Positions 1 to 9,554 of a DNA stretch of 33,938 nt are shown in pieces. The stretch spans positions 1 to 33,938 of the forward strand of contig NZ_FONH01000031.1 of assembly GCF_900112865.1 (NCBI RefSeq), read 5' to 3'. Origin of the DNA: Dyella marensis (GTDB taxonomy: Bacteria; Pseudomonadota; Gammaproteobacteria; Xanthomonadales; Rhodanobacteraceae). Each line of letters opens with the position of its first letter. Within the stretch, counting starts at the first letter, position 1. A program made the translations under genes and the position numbers. The notes under the pieces were generated by a model. That model was not told where the DNA came from, ran no database searches, and was given only the letters and a program-made list of their open reading frames with translations.

Positions 1-64
1 GCACCGCTCCGCCCGCACCCTCATCCGGCTGCCGCCACCTTCTCCCGGGGGGAGAAGGGTTCCA
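1..64. repeat. Intergenic repeat module, right-hand part of the mosaic element
   Basis: This block matches 28724-28787 without gaps at 58 of 64 positions. It contains a hairpin of the form CTTCTCCC/GGGAGAAG and the half-site GCTCCGCCCG followed by ACCCTCATCC. No coding potential is seen. It is probably the end of an element that begins left of the window. Confidence 0.75.
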
Positions 65-112
65 CCTTGAAGATTGAGGAATGACCGCAGCGTTTGGGCG
101 TGCCGCCACGCG

Positions 113-199
113 GAGCCCCTCCCCCTCCGGGAGAGGGTTGGAATGAGGGGTACGAGCGGAGCGCAAGAGTGATGTGCACTGCTCCGCCCGTACCCTCAT
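113..199. repeat. Intergenic repeat, second copy of the mosaic element
   Basis: The left part is a hairpin CCCTC...GAGGG. The right part is an imperfect inverted repeat, with arms like GAGGGGTACGAGCGGAGCG and CTGCTCCGCCCGTACCCTC around a loop carrying GTGATGTGCA. The same loop and arms recur at about 28690-28750. The copy ends 45 bp before the first gene. Confidence 0.75.
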
Positions 200-244
200 G
201 CTGAGCGTACGATGGCGCCTCCGCCTATATGCGAGACGCCGCCC

Positions 245-607
245 ATGAAGCTCGGCCCCGTCATTCCCGTCCTGCGCATGTTCGATATCGCCAAGGCGCA
301 CGAGTTCTACATGGGCTTCCTCGGCTTCGCGGTGGATTGGGAGCATCGGTTCGAACCGGGCACGCCGCTGTACACGCAGGTATCGCGCGGCGACTGCGCG
401 CTGCATCTGTCGGAACACCACGGCGACGCCAGTCCCGGTGCCGTGGTGCGCATCGCGATCGACGATATCGATGCACTGCATGCCGAGCTGAGCGCGAAGA
501 ACTACCGCTACGGCCGCCCCGGCGTCGAGACCATGCCGTGGGGCCTGCGCGAGCTGGCCGCGCACGACCCGTTCGGCAATCGCCTGATCTTCTACGCCCA
601 GCCGTAG
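245..607 (+). CDS. VOC (glyoxalase/bleomycin-resistance fold) family protein
   Basis: This 120-residue protein has the single-domain size of the vicinal oxygen chelate superfamily. It opens with a beta strand and a helix of the type VIPVLRMFDIAKAHEFY and ends with the usual DPFGNRLIFY strand. Family members bind a metal or sequester a drug; the substrate cannot be told here. An ATG at 212 in the same frame would add 11 residues (rich in Pro, ending ETPP) that do not look like the family, so the inner ATG at 245 is preferred although neither start has a strong ribosome site. The gene ends 4 bp from the convergent gene at 612, with no terminator between them. Confidence 0.8.
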   Translation: MKLGPVIPVLRMFDIAKAHEFYMGFLGFAVDWEHRFEPGTPLYTQVSRGDCALHLSEHHGDASPGAVVRIAIDDIDALHAELSAKNYRYGRPGVETMPWGLRELAAHDPFGNRLIFYAQP

Positions 608-611
608 CGCG

Positions 612-1355
612 TCAGTGTGCGGCAGCGACGGGCAGCTCGCCGGTCACCTTGCCGTTCTCGTCCAGCGTCTGCACTTTGGGCGTGCCATCCGCGGCCACCA
701 TCAGCAGCAGGCGCGGGCGGCCCTGCGCATCCATCATGCCCAGCCCGACCGTGCCGTCCTGGCCGCGGCCCATCGACATGCGCGTCTTCGGCTTGCCGCC
801 GTGCGAGGCGTAGAACGCTTCGATGCGCCTGGTCTGTTCTTCCGGCGGCAGATTCTTGATCTGCTCCAGCAGCTGGATCAGTTCGAGGATGGGGAAGGGC
901 GGCTGGTCGATCAGGGTGATGCGGTTGCTGTGCGCGTCGCCGTCCTGGCTGGCGTCCAGGGTCAGGGTCTGGTCCTGCTCGTAGGCGTCGAAGGACAGGT
1001 GGCCATAGCTCTGCTTGGTACCGTCGGCGCTCTTCTCGCCGCCGAAGATCAGGCCGCCGTTCTCGGTGCCTTCGTCGTTGAGGAAGATCATGCCGGCGGT
1101 CTTGCGGCTGGGATGCGGGTATTCCTTGTTCTTGATGTAGATGCCCGGAGCCTTGTCGGTATTGGAGACGACCAGGCGCAGCGTGCCGTCCGGTTCGCGT
1201 AGGTTGATGCGCTGGACGTCGAGCTGTTCGACCGAAAGTTTCTTCGGCGCATCGACGAAGCCGCTGAGCATGGTGACGGCGAACACGGCGGTGAGCACGC
1301 CGGAATAGATCGTGAGGAAACGCTGGCTGCCTGAAGTCATCGGGAAGCGCGACAT
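612..1355 (-). CDS. Membrane-anchored protein of unknown function
   Basis: The protein has 247 residues. Residues about 11-31 form one hydrophobic segment (FLTIYSGVLTAVFAVTMLSG), so it is probably anchored in the inner membrane with a periplasmic body. The body is rich in short strands with repeated phrases (LREPDGTLRLVVSN, GRPRLLLMVAADGTPKVQTLDENG) that suggest a beta-rich repeat fold. I recognise no catalytic motif and assign no function. AGGAG lies 7 nt before the ATG, which supports this start. It lies downstream of frmA on the same strand but behind the terminator at 1374-1407, so it is likely a separate unit. Confidence 0.7.
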   Translation of the reverse strand: MSRFPMTSGSQRFLTIYSGVLTAVFAVTMLSGFVDAPKKLSVEQLDVQRINLREPDGTLRLVVSNTDKAPGIYIKNKEYPHPSRKTAGMIFLNDEGTENGGLIFGGEKSADGTKQSYGHLSFDAYEQDQTLTLDASQDGDAHSNRITLIDQPPFPILELIQLLEQIKNLPPEEQTRRIEAFYASHGGKPKTRMSMGRGQDGTVGLGMMDAQGRPRLLLMVAADGTPKVQTLDENGKVTGELPVAAAH

Positions 1356-1373
1356 CGCGGAACTCCTGGAATG

Positions 1374-1407
1374 AAAAGGGCGGGACCACGATGCTGTGGC
1401 CCCGCCC
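1374..1407 (-). terminator. Intrinsic terminator of the frmRA operon
   Basis: GGGCGGG (1378-1384) pairs with CCCGCCC (1401-1407), and CCAC pairs with GTGG inside, leaving one A/C mismatch. Read on the minus strand, the stem is followed by TTTT. It sits 46 bp beyond the frmA stop codon. Confidence 0.7.
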
Positions 1408-1452
1408 GACTGTGAAACGTGATGGCTGCCGTGTCAGAAGACGGCGAAGTTC

Positions 1453-2890
<1,438 letters not shown>

Positions 2891-2909
2891 GCGGGGCTCG
2901 CCGGTTTCT

Positions 2910-2926
2910 ATACTGGGGTAGAGTAT
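2910..2926 (-). promoter_or_regulatory. Predicted FrmR operator
   Basis: ATACT (2910-2914), GGGGTAG and AGTAT (2922-2926) form a perfect 5-bp inverted repeat around a G-rich core. RcnR/FrmR-type operators have the form TACT, a G tract, then AGTA. The right half overlaps the -10 box of the frmR promoter, so bound repressor would block RNA polymerase. Confidence 0.8.
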
Positions 2927-2950
2927 CCGAGGGCCCGGCCCGACGGTCAA
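2922..2950 (-). promoter_or_regulatory. Sigma-70 promoter of frmRA
   Basis: On the minus strand TTGACC (2945-2950) is followed after exactly 17 bp by GATACT (2922-2927). The -10 box is part of the operator. Transcription would start about 25 bp before the frmR ATG. Confidence 0.65.
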
Positions 2951-3023
2951 TGTCACCTTGCCGCAACGCCGGCTGCGTCACCATGGCGCGTTCCCGCCTG
3001 GCCCCATCCCGAGAGGTAAGCGC

Positions 3024-3815
3024 ATGCATATCGATCTTTCCGGCAAGAACGCCCTGGTCACCGCTTCCACCGCCGGCATCGGCCTGGCCATCGCCACCGG
3101 CCTGGCCCAGGCGGGCGCCAATGTGGTGATCAACGGCCGCCATCCGGACACCGTGCAGAAGGTGGTCGAGCAGCTTCGCAAGCAATTGCATGGCGCCAAC
3201 GTGGAAGGTGCCGCGGCGGACCTGTCGACGGCCGCCGGCGCCAGGGCCCTGACCGCCGCCGTGCCCGGCGTCGACATCCTGGTCAACAACGCCGGCATCT
3301 TCGGCCTGAGGCCGTTCTTCGAGATCGACGACGCGGAATGGGAGCGCTACTTCCAGACCAATGTGATGTCCGGCGTACGCATGGCGCGGCATTACATGCG
3401 CGGCATGATCGAGCGCGGCTGGGGCCGCGTGGTGTTCATCTCGTCGGAGTCCGGCCTCAACATCCCGGTGGACATGGTGCAGTACGGCTTTACCAAGACC
3501 GCGCAGTTGTCGATCGCGCGCGGCCTGGCCAAAGTGGCGGCGGGCAGCGGCGTCACCGTCAACAGCGTGCTGCCGGGGCCGACGCTCTCGGACGGTTTCA
3601 AGGACATGGTGCGCGAGCAGGCCGAGCGCGAAGGCAAGAGCTACGAGCAGATCGGCGACGAATTCGTGCGCGCCCACCGCTCCAGCTCGATCATCCAGCG
3701 CATCGCCAGCACGGAAGAGGTAGCGAACATGGTGGTGTACACCTGTTCGGCGCAGGCATCGGCGACCACGGGCGCGTCGTTGCGGGTGGATGGTGGCGTC
3801 GTCGACACGATCTAG
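3024..3815 (+). CDS. SDR family NAD(P)-dependent oxidoreductase
   Basis: This 263-residue classical short-chain dehydrogenase has the nucleotide-binding motif TASTAGIG near the N-terminus, VNNAGIFG, the catalytic Ser in ISSESG and the YxxxK pair in YGFTK. The C-terminal TGASLRVDGG strand is typical. The chosen ATG has GAGAGG 7 nt upstream. The gene is divergent from frmR and shares its 133-bp control region, so formaldehyde control is possible but not shown. The substrate is unknown. Confidence 0.88.
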   Translation: MHIDLSGKNALVTASTAGIGLAIATGLAQAGANVVINGRHPDTVQKVVEQLRKQLHGANVEGAAADLSTAAGARALTAAVPGVDILVNNAGIFGLRPFFEIDDAEWERYFQTNVMSGVRMARHYMRGMIERGWGRVVFISSESGLNIPVDMVQYGFTKTAQLSIARGLAKVAAGSGVTVNSVLPGPTLSDGFKDMVREQAEREGKSYEQIGDEFVRAHRSSSIIQRIASTEEVANMVVYTCSAQASATTGASLRVDGGVVDTI

Positions 3816-3826
3816 CGACCACCTAC

Positions 3827-3905
3827 CCCCTCTCCCCTCCGGGCGACCCGAAGGTAGTCCCCGTGGGAGAGAGGGTTGGGGTGAGGGGCCGGGCGGAGCG
3901 CAGCG
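3827..3905. repeat. Intergenic repeat, copy of the mosaic element
   Basis: The run from GCGACCCGAAGG to GGGAGAGAGGG at about 3843-3875 recurs almost unchanged at 28653-28685. The flanks CCCTCTCCC and GGGAGAGAGGG form a hairpin. The trailing part (GGGGTGAGGG...CGGAGCG) is one arm of the long inverted repeat seen in the fuller copy, and the other arm is missing here. It lies just after an SDR stop codon and may act as a bidirectional 3' end. Confidence 0.75.
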
Positions 3906-3942
3906 TCGAATCCCGCTGAGCGGAGCTTCAACCTGCCCGGCC

Positions 3943-3969
3943 AAAAAAAAAGCCCCGCAGTGCGGGGCT
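3943..3969 (-). terminator. Intrinsic terminator of ppa
   Basis: AGCCCCG and CGGGGCT (3951-3969) form the stem. Read on the minus strand it is followed by nine T. It lies 28 bp beyond the ppa stop codon. Confidence 0.9.
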
Positions 3970-3996
3970 TCTTCGTAACGCCGAGAAGACCAGAAC

Positions 3997-4536
3997 TCAG
4001 CCCTTCTTCTCCGCCTTATACCGCTCGATACCGTTGACGATCTCCGCCTTCGCGTCCTCGGCGCCGCCCCAACCCTCAAGCTTCACCCACTTGCCCTTCT
4101 CCAGGTCCTTGTAGTGCTCGAAGAAGTGGCCGATGCGCTCCAGCCAGTGGCCGGAGACTTCCTTGATGTCCTTGATGTGCGAGTAGCCGTTGAAGATCTT
4201 GGCCACCGGCACCACCACCAGCTTCTCGTCGGCGCCGGCTTCGTCGGTCATCTTCAGCATGCCGACCGGATGGCAGCGGATCACCGAGCCCGGCACCAGC
4301 GGCAGCGGCAGGATCACCAGCGCGTCCAGCGGGTCGCCGTCGCCGCCCAGGGTGCCCGGCACGTAGCCGTAGTTGCAGGGGTAGCGCATCGGCGTGGACA
4401 GGATGCGGTCGACGAAGATCGCGCCGCTTTCCTTCTCCACCTCGTACTTGACCGGCTCGGAATCCTTCGGGATTTCGATGATGACGTTGATTTCGTTCGG
4501 CACGTCGCGGCCGGCGGAGACGAGATGCAGACCCAT
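3997..4536 (-). CDS. ppa: Inorganic pyrophosphatase (soluble, family I)
   Basis: The enzyme hydrolyses pyrophosphate to two phosphates in the cytoplasm and so pulls nucleotide, RNA and protein synthesis forward. The 179-residue protein shows the family I signature GDGDPLD with metal-binding Asp66, Asp68 and Asp71, plus EIPKDSxxKYEV and NYGYVPGT. The start at 4536 has AGGAA 5-6 nt upstream. It is a stand-alone gene with its own terminator. A membrane pyrophosphatase (13111-15162) and a pyrophosphate-dependent phosphofructokinase (19162-20433) lie in the same window and use the same substrate. Confidence 0.96.
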   Translation of the reverse strand: MGLHLVSAGRDVPNEINVIIEIPKDSEPVKYEVEKESGAIFVDRILSTPMRYPCNYGYVPGTLGGDGDPLDALVILPLPLVPGSVIRCHPVGMLKMTDEAGADEKLVVVPVAKIFNGYSHIKDIKEVSGHWLERIGHFFEHYKDLEKGKWVKLEGWGGAEDAKAEIVNGIERYKAEKKG

Positions 4537-4651
4537 GGTGGTTCCTATGCGTGGAATGGCTTGGGGAAAGCTTCCAAGCATACGGCAAAGGCTGCTGCGC
4601 CGCAGCAGGCGAGGGCCGTGGATTCAGGGCCGCGTCATTGCCGCAGCGGCC

Positions 4652-5488
4652 TCAGCGCTGGTAGGGACGCTCGCGCAACCACTTGGTGGCAATCCATTTT
4701 TCGCCGCGGAGCACGGGCAGGCCGGCGTGCAGCGAGCTCTGGTCGCCGGTGTCGTAGGCGAAATAGACGGCCGAACCGCGCAGCGCGGTGACGATGAGGC
4801 CGGCGGCCGGAAAGCCGGTGCCGCCGCCTTCCTTGGGCGTATTGAGGTACATCACGATGCTGGCGATGCGCTGGCCGCCGCGCGCGGTCACCGCATTGAA
4901 GCCCGGCTGGGTGGGATCGAACCAGTCGAAATGCGGTTCGTATTCCTGGCCCGGCTGGTAGTGCAGCACCTGCAGGCCTTCGCCGTGTTCCACCGGCAGA
5001 TCCACCAGCCTGGCGATGCGCCGCTCGATGCGTTCGATCAGCGGCGTCTCGCCGAGGCTGAAGAACATGCCGTTGCTGGTGCGGCGTTCGTCGGTCTGGT
5101 GGCGCCCTTTGTCATCCACGGTCAGCGAACGGGCCAGGCGCGGCGAGGCCAGGGCGATCAGGTCGCCGCACTCATCATCAGTGAGCAGCCCGTCCAGCAC
5201 GCGCACCACCGGACTGTCGAGGCTGGCGCTGACGCGTACCGCATGGCCATCCGCCACGCTCGAAGGCGCCGCCGGATGGGTGGTGCGCCTGGCGCCTGCG
5301 CGCGGGATCGTCGCGTTGAGCGCGGCCAGCGGCACGCCGAGCACTTCGGACACGGCGCGATGGCATTGCTGCTGGTCGTAGCCGGCTTCCTGCATCAGCT
5401 TGACCACTTCCAGCGGCGTATGGCCGCCGCGGGCGGTGGCGAGGATCCAGTCGCGCAGTTCGGGGCGGATCTTGTGGAAGGATTTCAT
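4652..5488 (-). CDS. 2-oxoglutarate/Fe(II)-dependent prolyl 4-hydroxylase-like dioxygenase
   Basis: The protein has 278 residues. The C-terminal half is the prolyl-4-hydroxylase alpha-subunit type double-stranded beta helix. The iron ligands are His186 and Asp188 (PHFDWFD) and His254 (SLHAG); Lys264, ten residues after the distal His, would bind 2-oxoglutarate. The first 70 residues form a separate helical segment (RDWILATARGGHTPLEVV, CHRAVSEVL) that could recognise a substrate. No signal peptide is seen, so it should act in the cytoplasm. Bacterial relatives hydroxylate proline in proteins such as EF-Tu or in small peptides; the target here is unknown. Confidence 0.88.
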   Translation of the reverse strand: MKSFHKIRPELRDWILATARGGHTPLEVVKLMQEAGYDQQQCHRAVSEVLGVPLAALNATIPRAGARRTTHPAAPSSVADGHAVRVSASLDSPVVRVLDGLLTDDECGDLIALASPRLARSLTVDDKGRHQTDERRTSNGMFFSLGETPLIERIERRIARLVDLPVEHGEGLQVLHYQPGQEYEPHFDWFDPTQPGFNAVTARGGQRIASIVMYLNTPKEGGGTGFPAAGLIVTALRGSAVYFAYDTGDQSSLHAGLPVLRGEKWIATKWLRERPYQR

Positions 5489-5514
5489 GCGAATCGGCCG
5501 TCCGGGACGGTGGA

Positions 5515-5601
5515 GTAGGTTGGGGTGAGCGCAGCGAACCCCAACGTGGCGCCTGCCTTGCGAGGTCCGTTGGGGTTTGCCTTCGGCTCACCCCAACCTA
5601 C
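5515..5601. repeat. Long nested inverted repeat between two genes
   Basis: The outer arms GTAGGTTGGGGTGAGC (5515-5530) and GCTCACCCCAACCTAC (5586-5601) are perfect over 16 bp. The inner arms AACCCCAACG (5537-5546) and CGTTGGGGTT (5568-5577) are perfect over 10 bp. The right arm contains the TAG stop codon of the prolyl oligopeptidase gene (5598-5600). The element can fold into a cruciform or a long RNA hairpin. Confidence 0.9.
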
Positions 5602-7712
5602 TTCAGGTGTTCCCACAGATACGTATAGCCCAGCGCACTCATGAAGGCCGACTGCTTGTTGTCCGCCGCCGCGCCATGGCCGCCCTCGATGTTTTCATAG
5701 AAGGCCGTGTCATAGCCTAGCCCGGCCAGCTTCGCGTACATCTTGCGCGCATGCACCGGGCCGACGCGGTCGTCGCGGGTGGAGGTGGTGAACAGCACCG
5801 GCGGGTACTTCTGGCCGGCCCTGGCATTGGTATAGGGCGAGAAGGTCTTGATCCAGGCCCATTCCTCCGGCTTGTCCGGATCGCCGTACTCGGCCATCCA
5901 CGAGGCGCCGGCGGACAAATGCGTGTAGCGCTGCATGTCCAGCAGCGCGACCTGGCTGACCACGGCGCCGTACAGCTGTGGATACAGCGTGAGCATGTTG
6001 CCCATCAGCAGGCCGCCGTTGCTGCCGCCCATCGCGCCCAAGTGTGCCGGCGAGGTGATGCCGCGCTTGAACAGGTCCTGCGAGACCGCGGCGAAGTCTT
6101 CGTACGCCCGCAGCCGGTTGGCCTTCAGCGCGGCCTTGTGCCAGCGCGGACCGTATTCGCCGCCGCCGCGGATATTGGCGATCACGTACACGCCGCCCCT
6201 TTCCAGCCAGGCGCGGCCCACGCCGCCGCTGTAGGCCGGCTGCAGCGAGATCTCGAAGCCGCCGTAGCCGTACTGCAGGGTGGGGTTCTTGCCGTTGGCC
6301 TGCAGGTCCTTCGCGGCGATCTCGAAGTAAGGCACGCGCGTGCCGTCCTTGGACACGGCGAAATGCTGGCTGACCCGATACTTCGAGGCGTCGAAGAAGG
6401 CCGGGCTGTGCTTGATCGCGCGCGGCTCGCCCTTGTCCAGCGTGCCGGCATACAGCGTGGTCGGCTGCAGGAAACCGGTCACCGTGAGGAAGTAATCGTC
6501 GCTGTCGTCCGCATCGATGCCGGAGGCGGCGATGGTGGAGAGTTCCGGCGCGCCGCCCAGGCTTTCGCGCTTCCATGCTCCCGCCTGCGGGGTCAGCACT
6601 TCCAGGCGGTTCACCACGTTGTCCATCACGTTGAGGATCAGGTGGTGGCGCGTCCACGAATGGGCGTCCAGCGCGGTGGTGTCGGTGGGCTCGAACAGCA
6701 CCGTCAGCGGCTGCTTGCCGTCCTGGTACTTGCCGGCCATGTAGTCGTCGAACTTTGCCGCGAGCAGCGAACCGGACTTGTAGGTCCTGCCGCCCAGCGT
6801 CCAGTCGCTGCGCGGGGTGATCAGCAGCCATTCGCGCTGCACGTCGGTGCTGGCGTCGCTGGGCACGTCGATGCGGACCAGCTTGCCGTCCTTGCCGCGC
6901 AGGAAGGTCTCGCTGTCGTAGAAGGCCAGCTGGCGATGCACGAAGTCGCGCTCGAAGCCAGGCGTGTGATCGCGCTCGGCGGACACGCTCATGTCCTCGT
7001 GCCTGCCTTCATACACGGTGGCCGCGGCGGACAGCGGCGTGCCGCGCTTCCATTCCTTGACGATGCGCGGATAGCTGGACGCGGTCATCGAGCCGGGACC
7101 GAAGTCGGTGGCCACGTAGAGCGTGTCCTGGTCCTTCCAGGTAGCCTGCGTCTTGGCCTCGGGCAGCACGAAGCCGTCCTTGACGAACTGCTTCGAGGCC
7201 AGGTCGAACTCGCGCACCACGTCGGCGTCGGCGCCGCCGCGCGACAGCATCAGCAGGCAGCGCCGGTTGGCGGGCTTGAGGCAGTCGACGCCGTGCCACA
7301 CCCAGTTCTCTTTCTCGGCCGCGGACAGCGCGTCGAGGTCGAGCACCGTTTCCCAGGTGGGCTGCTCGCTCGCGTAGCTCGCGGGCGAGGTGCGCCGCCA
7401 CAGGCCGCGCGGGTGTTCCTTGTCGCGCCAGAAGTTGTAGTAGTGGTCGCCGATCTTGTTGACGAACGGGATGCGCGCATTGGAATCGAGCACTTCGAGG
7501 ATGCGCGCGTCGAGCTGCCTGAACCCGGGCGTGTCCGCGTATTTCTTCACCGTGTCGGCGTTGTGCTGGCGCACCCAGTCGAGCTGTTTCGCGCCGTCGA
7601 TGTCTTCCAGCCACAGGTTGGGGTCGGGCGAGGCCGGAGCGGGAAGCGTGGCTGCGTGGGTCATGCCGGTCATGGAAAGGGCCATCAGCAGGGACAAGGA
7701 GAACTTCTTCAC
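5598..7712 (-). CDS. Prolyl oligopeptidase family serine peptidase (S9A), secreted
   Basis: The 704-residue protein has an N-terminal signal peptide (KKFSLSLLMALSMTGMTHA), then a seven-bladed propeller domain and a C-terminal alpha/beta-hydrolase domain. The catalytic Ser564 sits in GGSNGG, the Asp in TRDDRVGP (647/648) and His679 in EGGHG. Family members cleave short proline-containing peptides. The signal peptide puts it in the periplasm or outside, unlike cytoplasmic family members. The start is GTG at 7712 with AAGGAA 7 nt before it; the in-frame extension upstream overlaps the neighbouring gene and has no protein character. It lies 55 bp downstream of the DUF389 gene on the same strand. 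Confidence 0.92.
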   Translation of the reverse strand: MKKFSLSLLMALSMTGMTHAATLPAPASPDPNLWLEDIDGAKQLDWVRQHNADTVKKYADTPGFRQLDARILEVLDSNARIPFVNKIGDHYYNFWRDKEHPRGLWRRTSPASYASEQPTWETVLDLDALSAAEKENWVWHGVDCLKPANRRCLLMLSRGGADADVVREFDLASKQFVKDGFVLPEAKTQATWKDQDTLYVATDFGPGSMTASSYPRIVKEWKRGTPLSAAATVYEGRHEDMSVSAERDHTPGFERDFVHRQLAFYDSETFLRGKDGKLVRIDVPSDASTDVQREWLLITPRSDWTLGGRTYKSGSLLAAKFDDYMAGKYQDGKQPLTVLFEPTDTTALDAHSWTRHHLILNVMDNVVNRLEVLTPQAGAWKRESLGGAPELSTIAASGIDADDSDDYFLTVTGFLQPTTLYAGTLDKGEPRAIKHSPAFFDASKYRVSQHFAVSKDGTRVPYFEIAAKDLQANGKNPTLQYGYGGFEISLQPAYSGGVGRAWLERGGVYVIANIRGGGEYGPRWHKAALKANRLRAYEDFAAVSQDLFKRGITSPAHLGAMGGSNGGLLMGNMLTLYPQLYGAVVSQVALLDMQRYTHLSAGASWMAEYGDPDKPEEWAWIKTFSPYTNARAGQKYPPVLFTTSTRDDRVGPVHARKMYAKLAGLGYDTAFYENIEGGHGAAADNKQSAFMSALGYTYLWEHLK

Positions 7713-7767
7713 CGGGAGTTCCTTGGGGGACACGGTCCGGCCATTCAAGCAGTTCGCGCGAGCCCCG

Positions 7768-9309
7768 TCACTGGCCGAGCACCTGCACGAAGACGCTGCG
7801 GAACGACTCGATGCCTTGCCGGGCCTCGGCTTGCGCCTGGTCAGGCAGGGGATAGCTGCTGCCGACGGTGGCCTGCAAACCATGCTTTTCCAACCAGTCG
7901 CGCACGGCGTCGGCCCGTTGCGCGGCCAACTCCGGCGTGCCATGGCCGTCGGAGCTGGCGCGTCCTTCCACCAGCAGCCGGCGCGCGTTCCAGCGCTGCG
8001 TGGCCCAGTCGATCAGGCCCAGGGTGGCCAGCTGGGCCTCGCCCAGTCCGGCCGAGCCGCGCGGAAACAGGACGGGCGGCAGCGGGCGGGGTGGCGGCAC
8101 GATGCGCACCTGCCAACCGGCGAGACGGGTGGCCAGGGTGTCTTCCATCTGCTTGAGCGAGCCCAGCGAGGCATCGGCGCCGGGTGCGACGGCGAGGGTA
8201 AGGCGGCGCGCCGCCGCGTCGATCTGCGAACTCAGCAAGGGCAGCGGAAAGTTCGCCGCCGCTTCGGTGGCTGCGTCGATGGCACCGGCGGCCGGCGTCA
8301 TGGGATTGATGCCGGCGCTGAGCGCCGAGCGCGACAGTTCGGTACGGGTCGGGTCGGCCATGATCACCGGCGACAGATGCAGTTCCAGGCCGGCCGGAAG
8401 TGCACTTGCGAATGCCTTGCGCAGGCGCTGGTCGTCCGCGCCGTCGTAATGCTGTGCGGCGAAGGTGATCTCGACGGCGCGCTGCTCGTCGTCCAGCTGC
8501 AGGTCGAGCACGCGCACGCTCTGCGCGCTGAGCGTGGCGGTCAGGGTGTTGCGCACGGTGCCCAGCAGGCGGGCCTGGCGCGCGATGTCGCCCAGCGCAT
8601 GCGCCAGCGGCCAGCCCAGCGGCAGCATCACGGCAAAGCCGACCAGCATCTGCCAGGCCACCGCGGCGCGGGTGCCGCGCCCGCTGAAGCCGTACCAGGT
8701 GCAGATCAAGGTGGCGCTGAGCGCGATGGTGGCGAAATTGGTGGCGAACAGCAGCAGCGCGCCCTGCGAGATGCGCCATTGCGCCACCGCGATCCCGAAG
8801 CCGACCACCGCCATCGGCGGCATCAGCGCCGTGGCGATCGCCACGCCGACGATGGTGCCGCCGCGCTGGCGGACCATCGCATAGCCGCCGGCCAGGCCGG
8901 ACAGCGTGGCGGCGATCATGTCGAACAGGTTCGGCGTGGTGCGCGCGAGGATTTCCGGCGTCGGCGTGCGCAGCGGCGACAGGCGCACGATCAGGATCGC
9001 CACCAGTAGGGCCAGCCCCATGCCGGCCAGCAGCGTGCCCAGGGCGCGGAACACGCGCCGGATATCCAGCGTGGCGATGCCCAGGCCAAGACGCACGATC
9101 GGCCCCATCAGCGGCGACACCAGCATCGCGCCGATGATCACCGACACCGAGTTGCACAGCAGGCCGATGGTGGCGATGCCGGAGGCCATGGTGCACATGA
9201 AGAGGTAGCTGCCTTCGAGTTCGCCGTTGTCGTCGATGTCGGTGGCGATGGCGGTGCGGTCGACGGTGGCGGCCTGGCGTTTCAGCCAGCGGCGGATGGC
9301 GTTGAGCAT
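7768..9309 (-). CDS. DUF389 membrane protein with C-terminal OmpA-like domain
   Basis: The first half is a DUF389 domain: several membrane helices with conserved phrases such as GLLCNSVSVIIGAMLVSPLMGPI and ATALMPPMAVVGFGIA. The second half is soluble and ends in an OmpA/MotB-like fold (LLVEGRASSDGHGTPELAAQRADAVRDWL), which in other proteins binds peptidoglycan. The function of DUF389 proteins is not settled. The ATG at 9309 has GAGAG 8 nt upstream; an in-frame ATG at 9315 is only 2 nt from that site, so the inner start is preferred. About 513 residues. Confidence 0.82.
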   Translation of the reverse strand: MLNAIRRWLKRQAATVDRTAIATDIDDNGELEGSYLFMCTMASGIATIGLLCNSVSVIIGAMLVSPLMGPIVRLGLGIATLDIRRVFRALGTLLAGMGLALLVAILIVRLSPLRTPTPEILARTTPNLFDMIAATLSGLAGGYAMVRQRGGTIVGVAIATALMPPMAVVGFGIAVAQWRISQGALLLFATNFATIALSATLICTWYGFSGRGTRAAVAWQMLVGFAVMLPLGWPLAHALGDIARQARLLGTVRNTLTATLSAQSVRVLDLQLDDEQRAVEITFAAQHYDGADDQRLRKAFASALPAGLELHLSPVIMADPTRTELSRSALSAGINPMTPAAGAIDAATEAAANFPLPLLSSQIDAAARRLTLAVAPGADASLGSLKQMEDTLATRLAGWQVRIVPPPRPLPPVLFPRGSAGLGEAQLATLGLIDWATQRWNARRLLVEGRASSDGHGTPELAAQRADAVRDWLEKHGLQATVGSSYPLPDQAQAEARQGIESFRSVFVQVLGQ

Positions 9310-9456
9310 GGGCATGTCTCTCGGCTTCGGGGCGTGGGCATTATGGGTTGCGGCGGCAGCGGCGCGGTCACCCAGCCCGCGTGCTCGACGCAGCCGGCTA
9401 CTTCATCCCTGCGCCGTCTCACCCACTACCAGACATTTCCGGTATTTCCCTCGCGC

Positions 9457-9485
9457 AAAAAAAAACCGCCGGTACAGACCGGCGG
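9457..9485 (-). terminator. Intrinsic terminator of the TonB receptor gene
   Basis: CCGCCGGT (9466-9473) and ACCGGCGG (9478-9485) form a perfect 8-bp stem with loop ACAG. On the minus strand it is followed by nine T. It lies about 70 bp beyond the receptor stop codon. Confidence 0.93.
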
Positions 9486-9554
9486 CACTCGGGGAGACCC
9501 GAAGCCTCGGCGTCGTTCCGGACGCCGGGCTCGGTTGTTGTGTAATGCCTTGGC

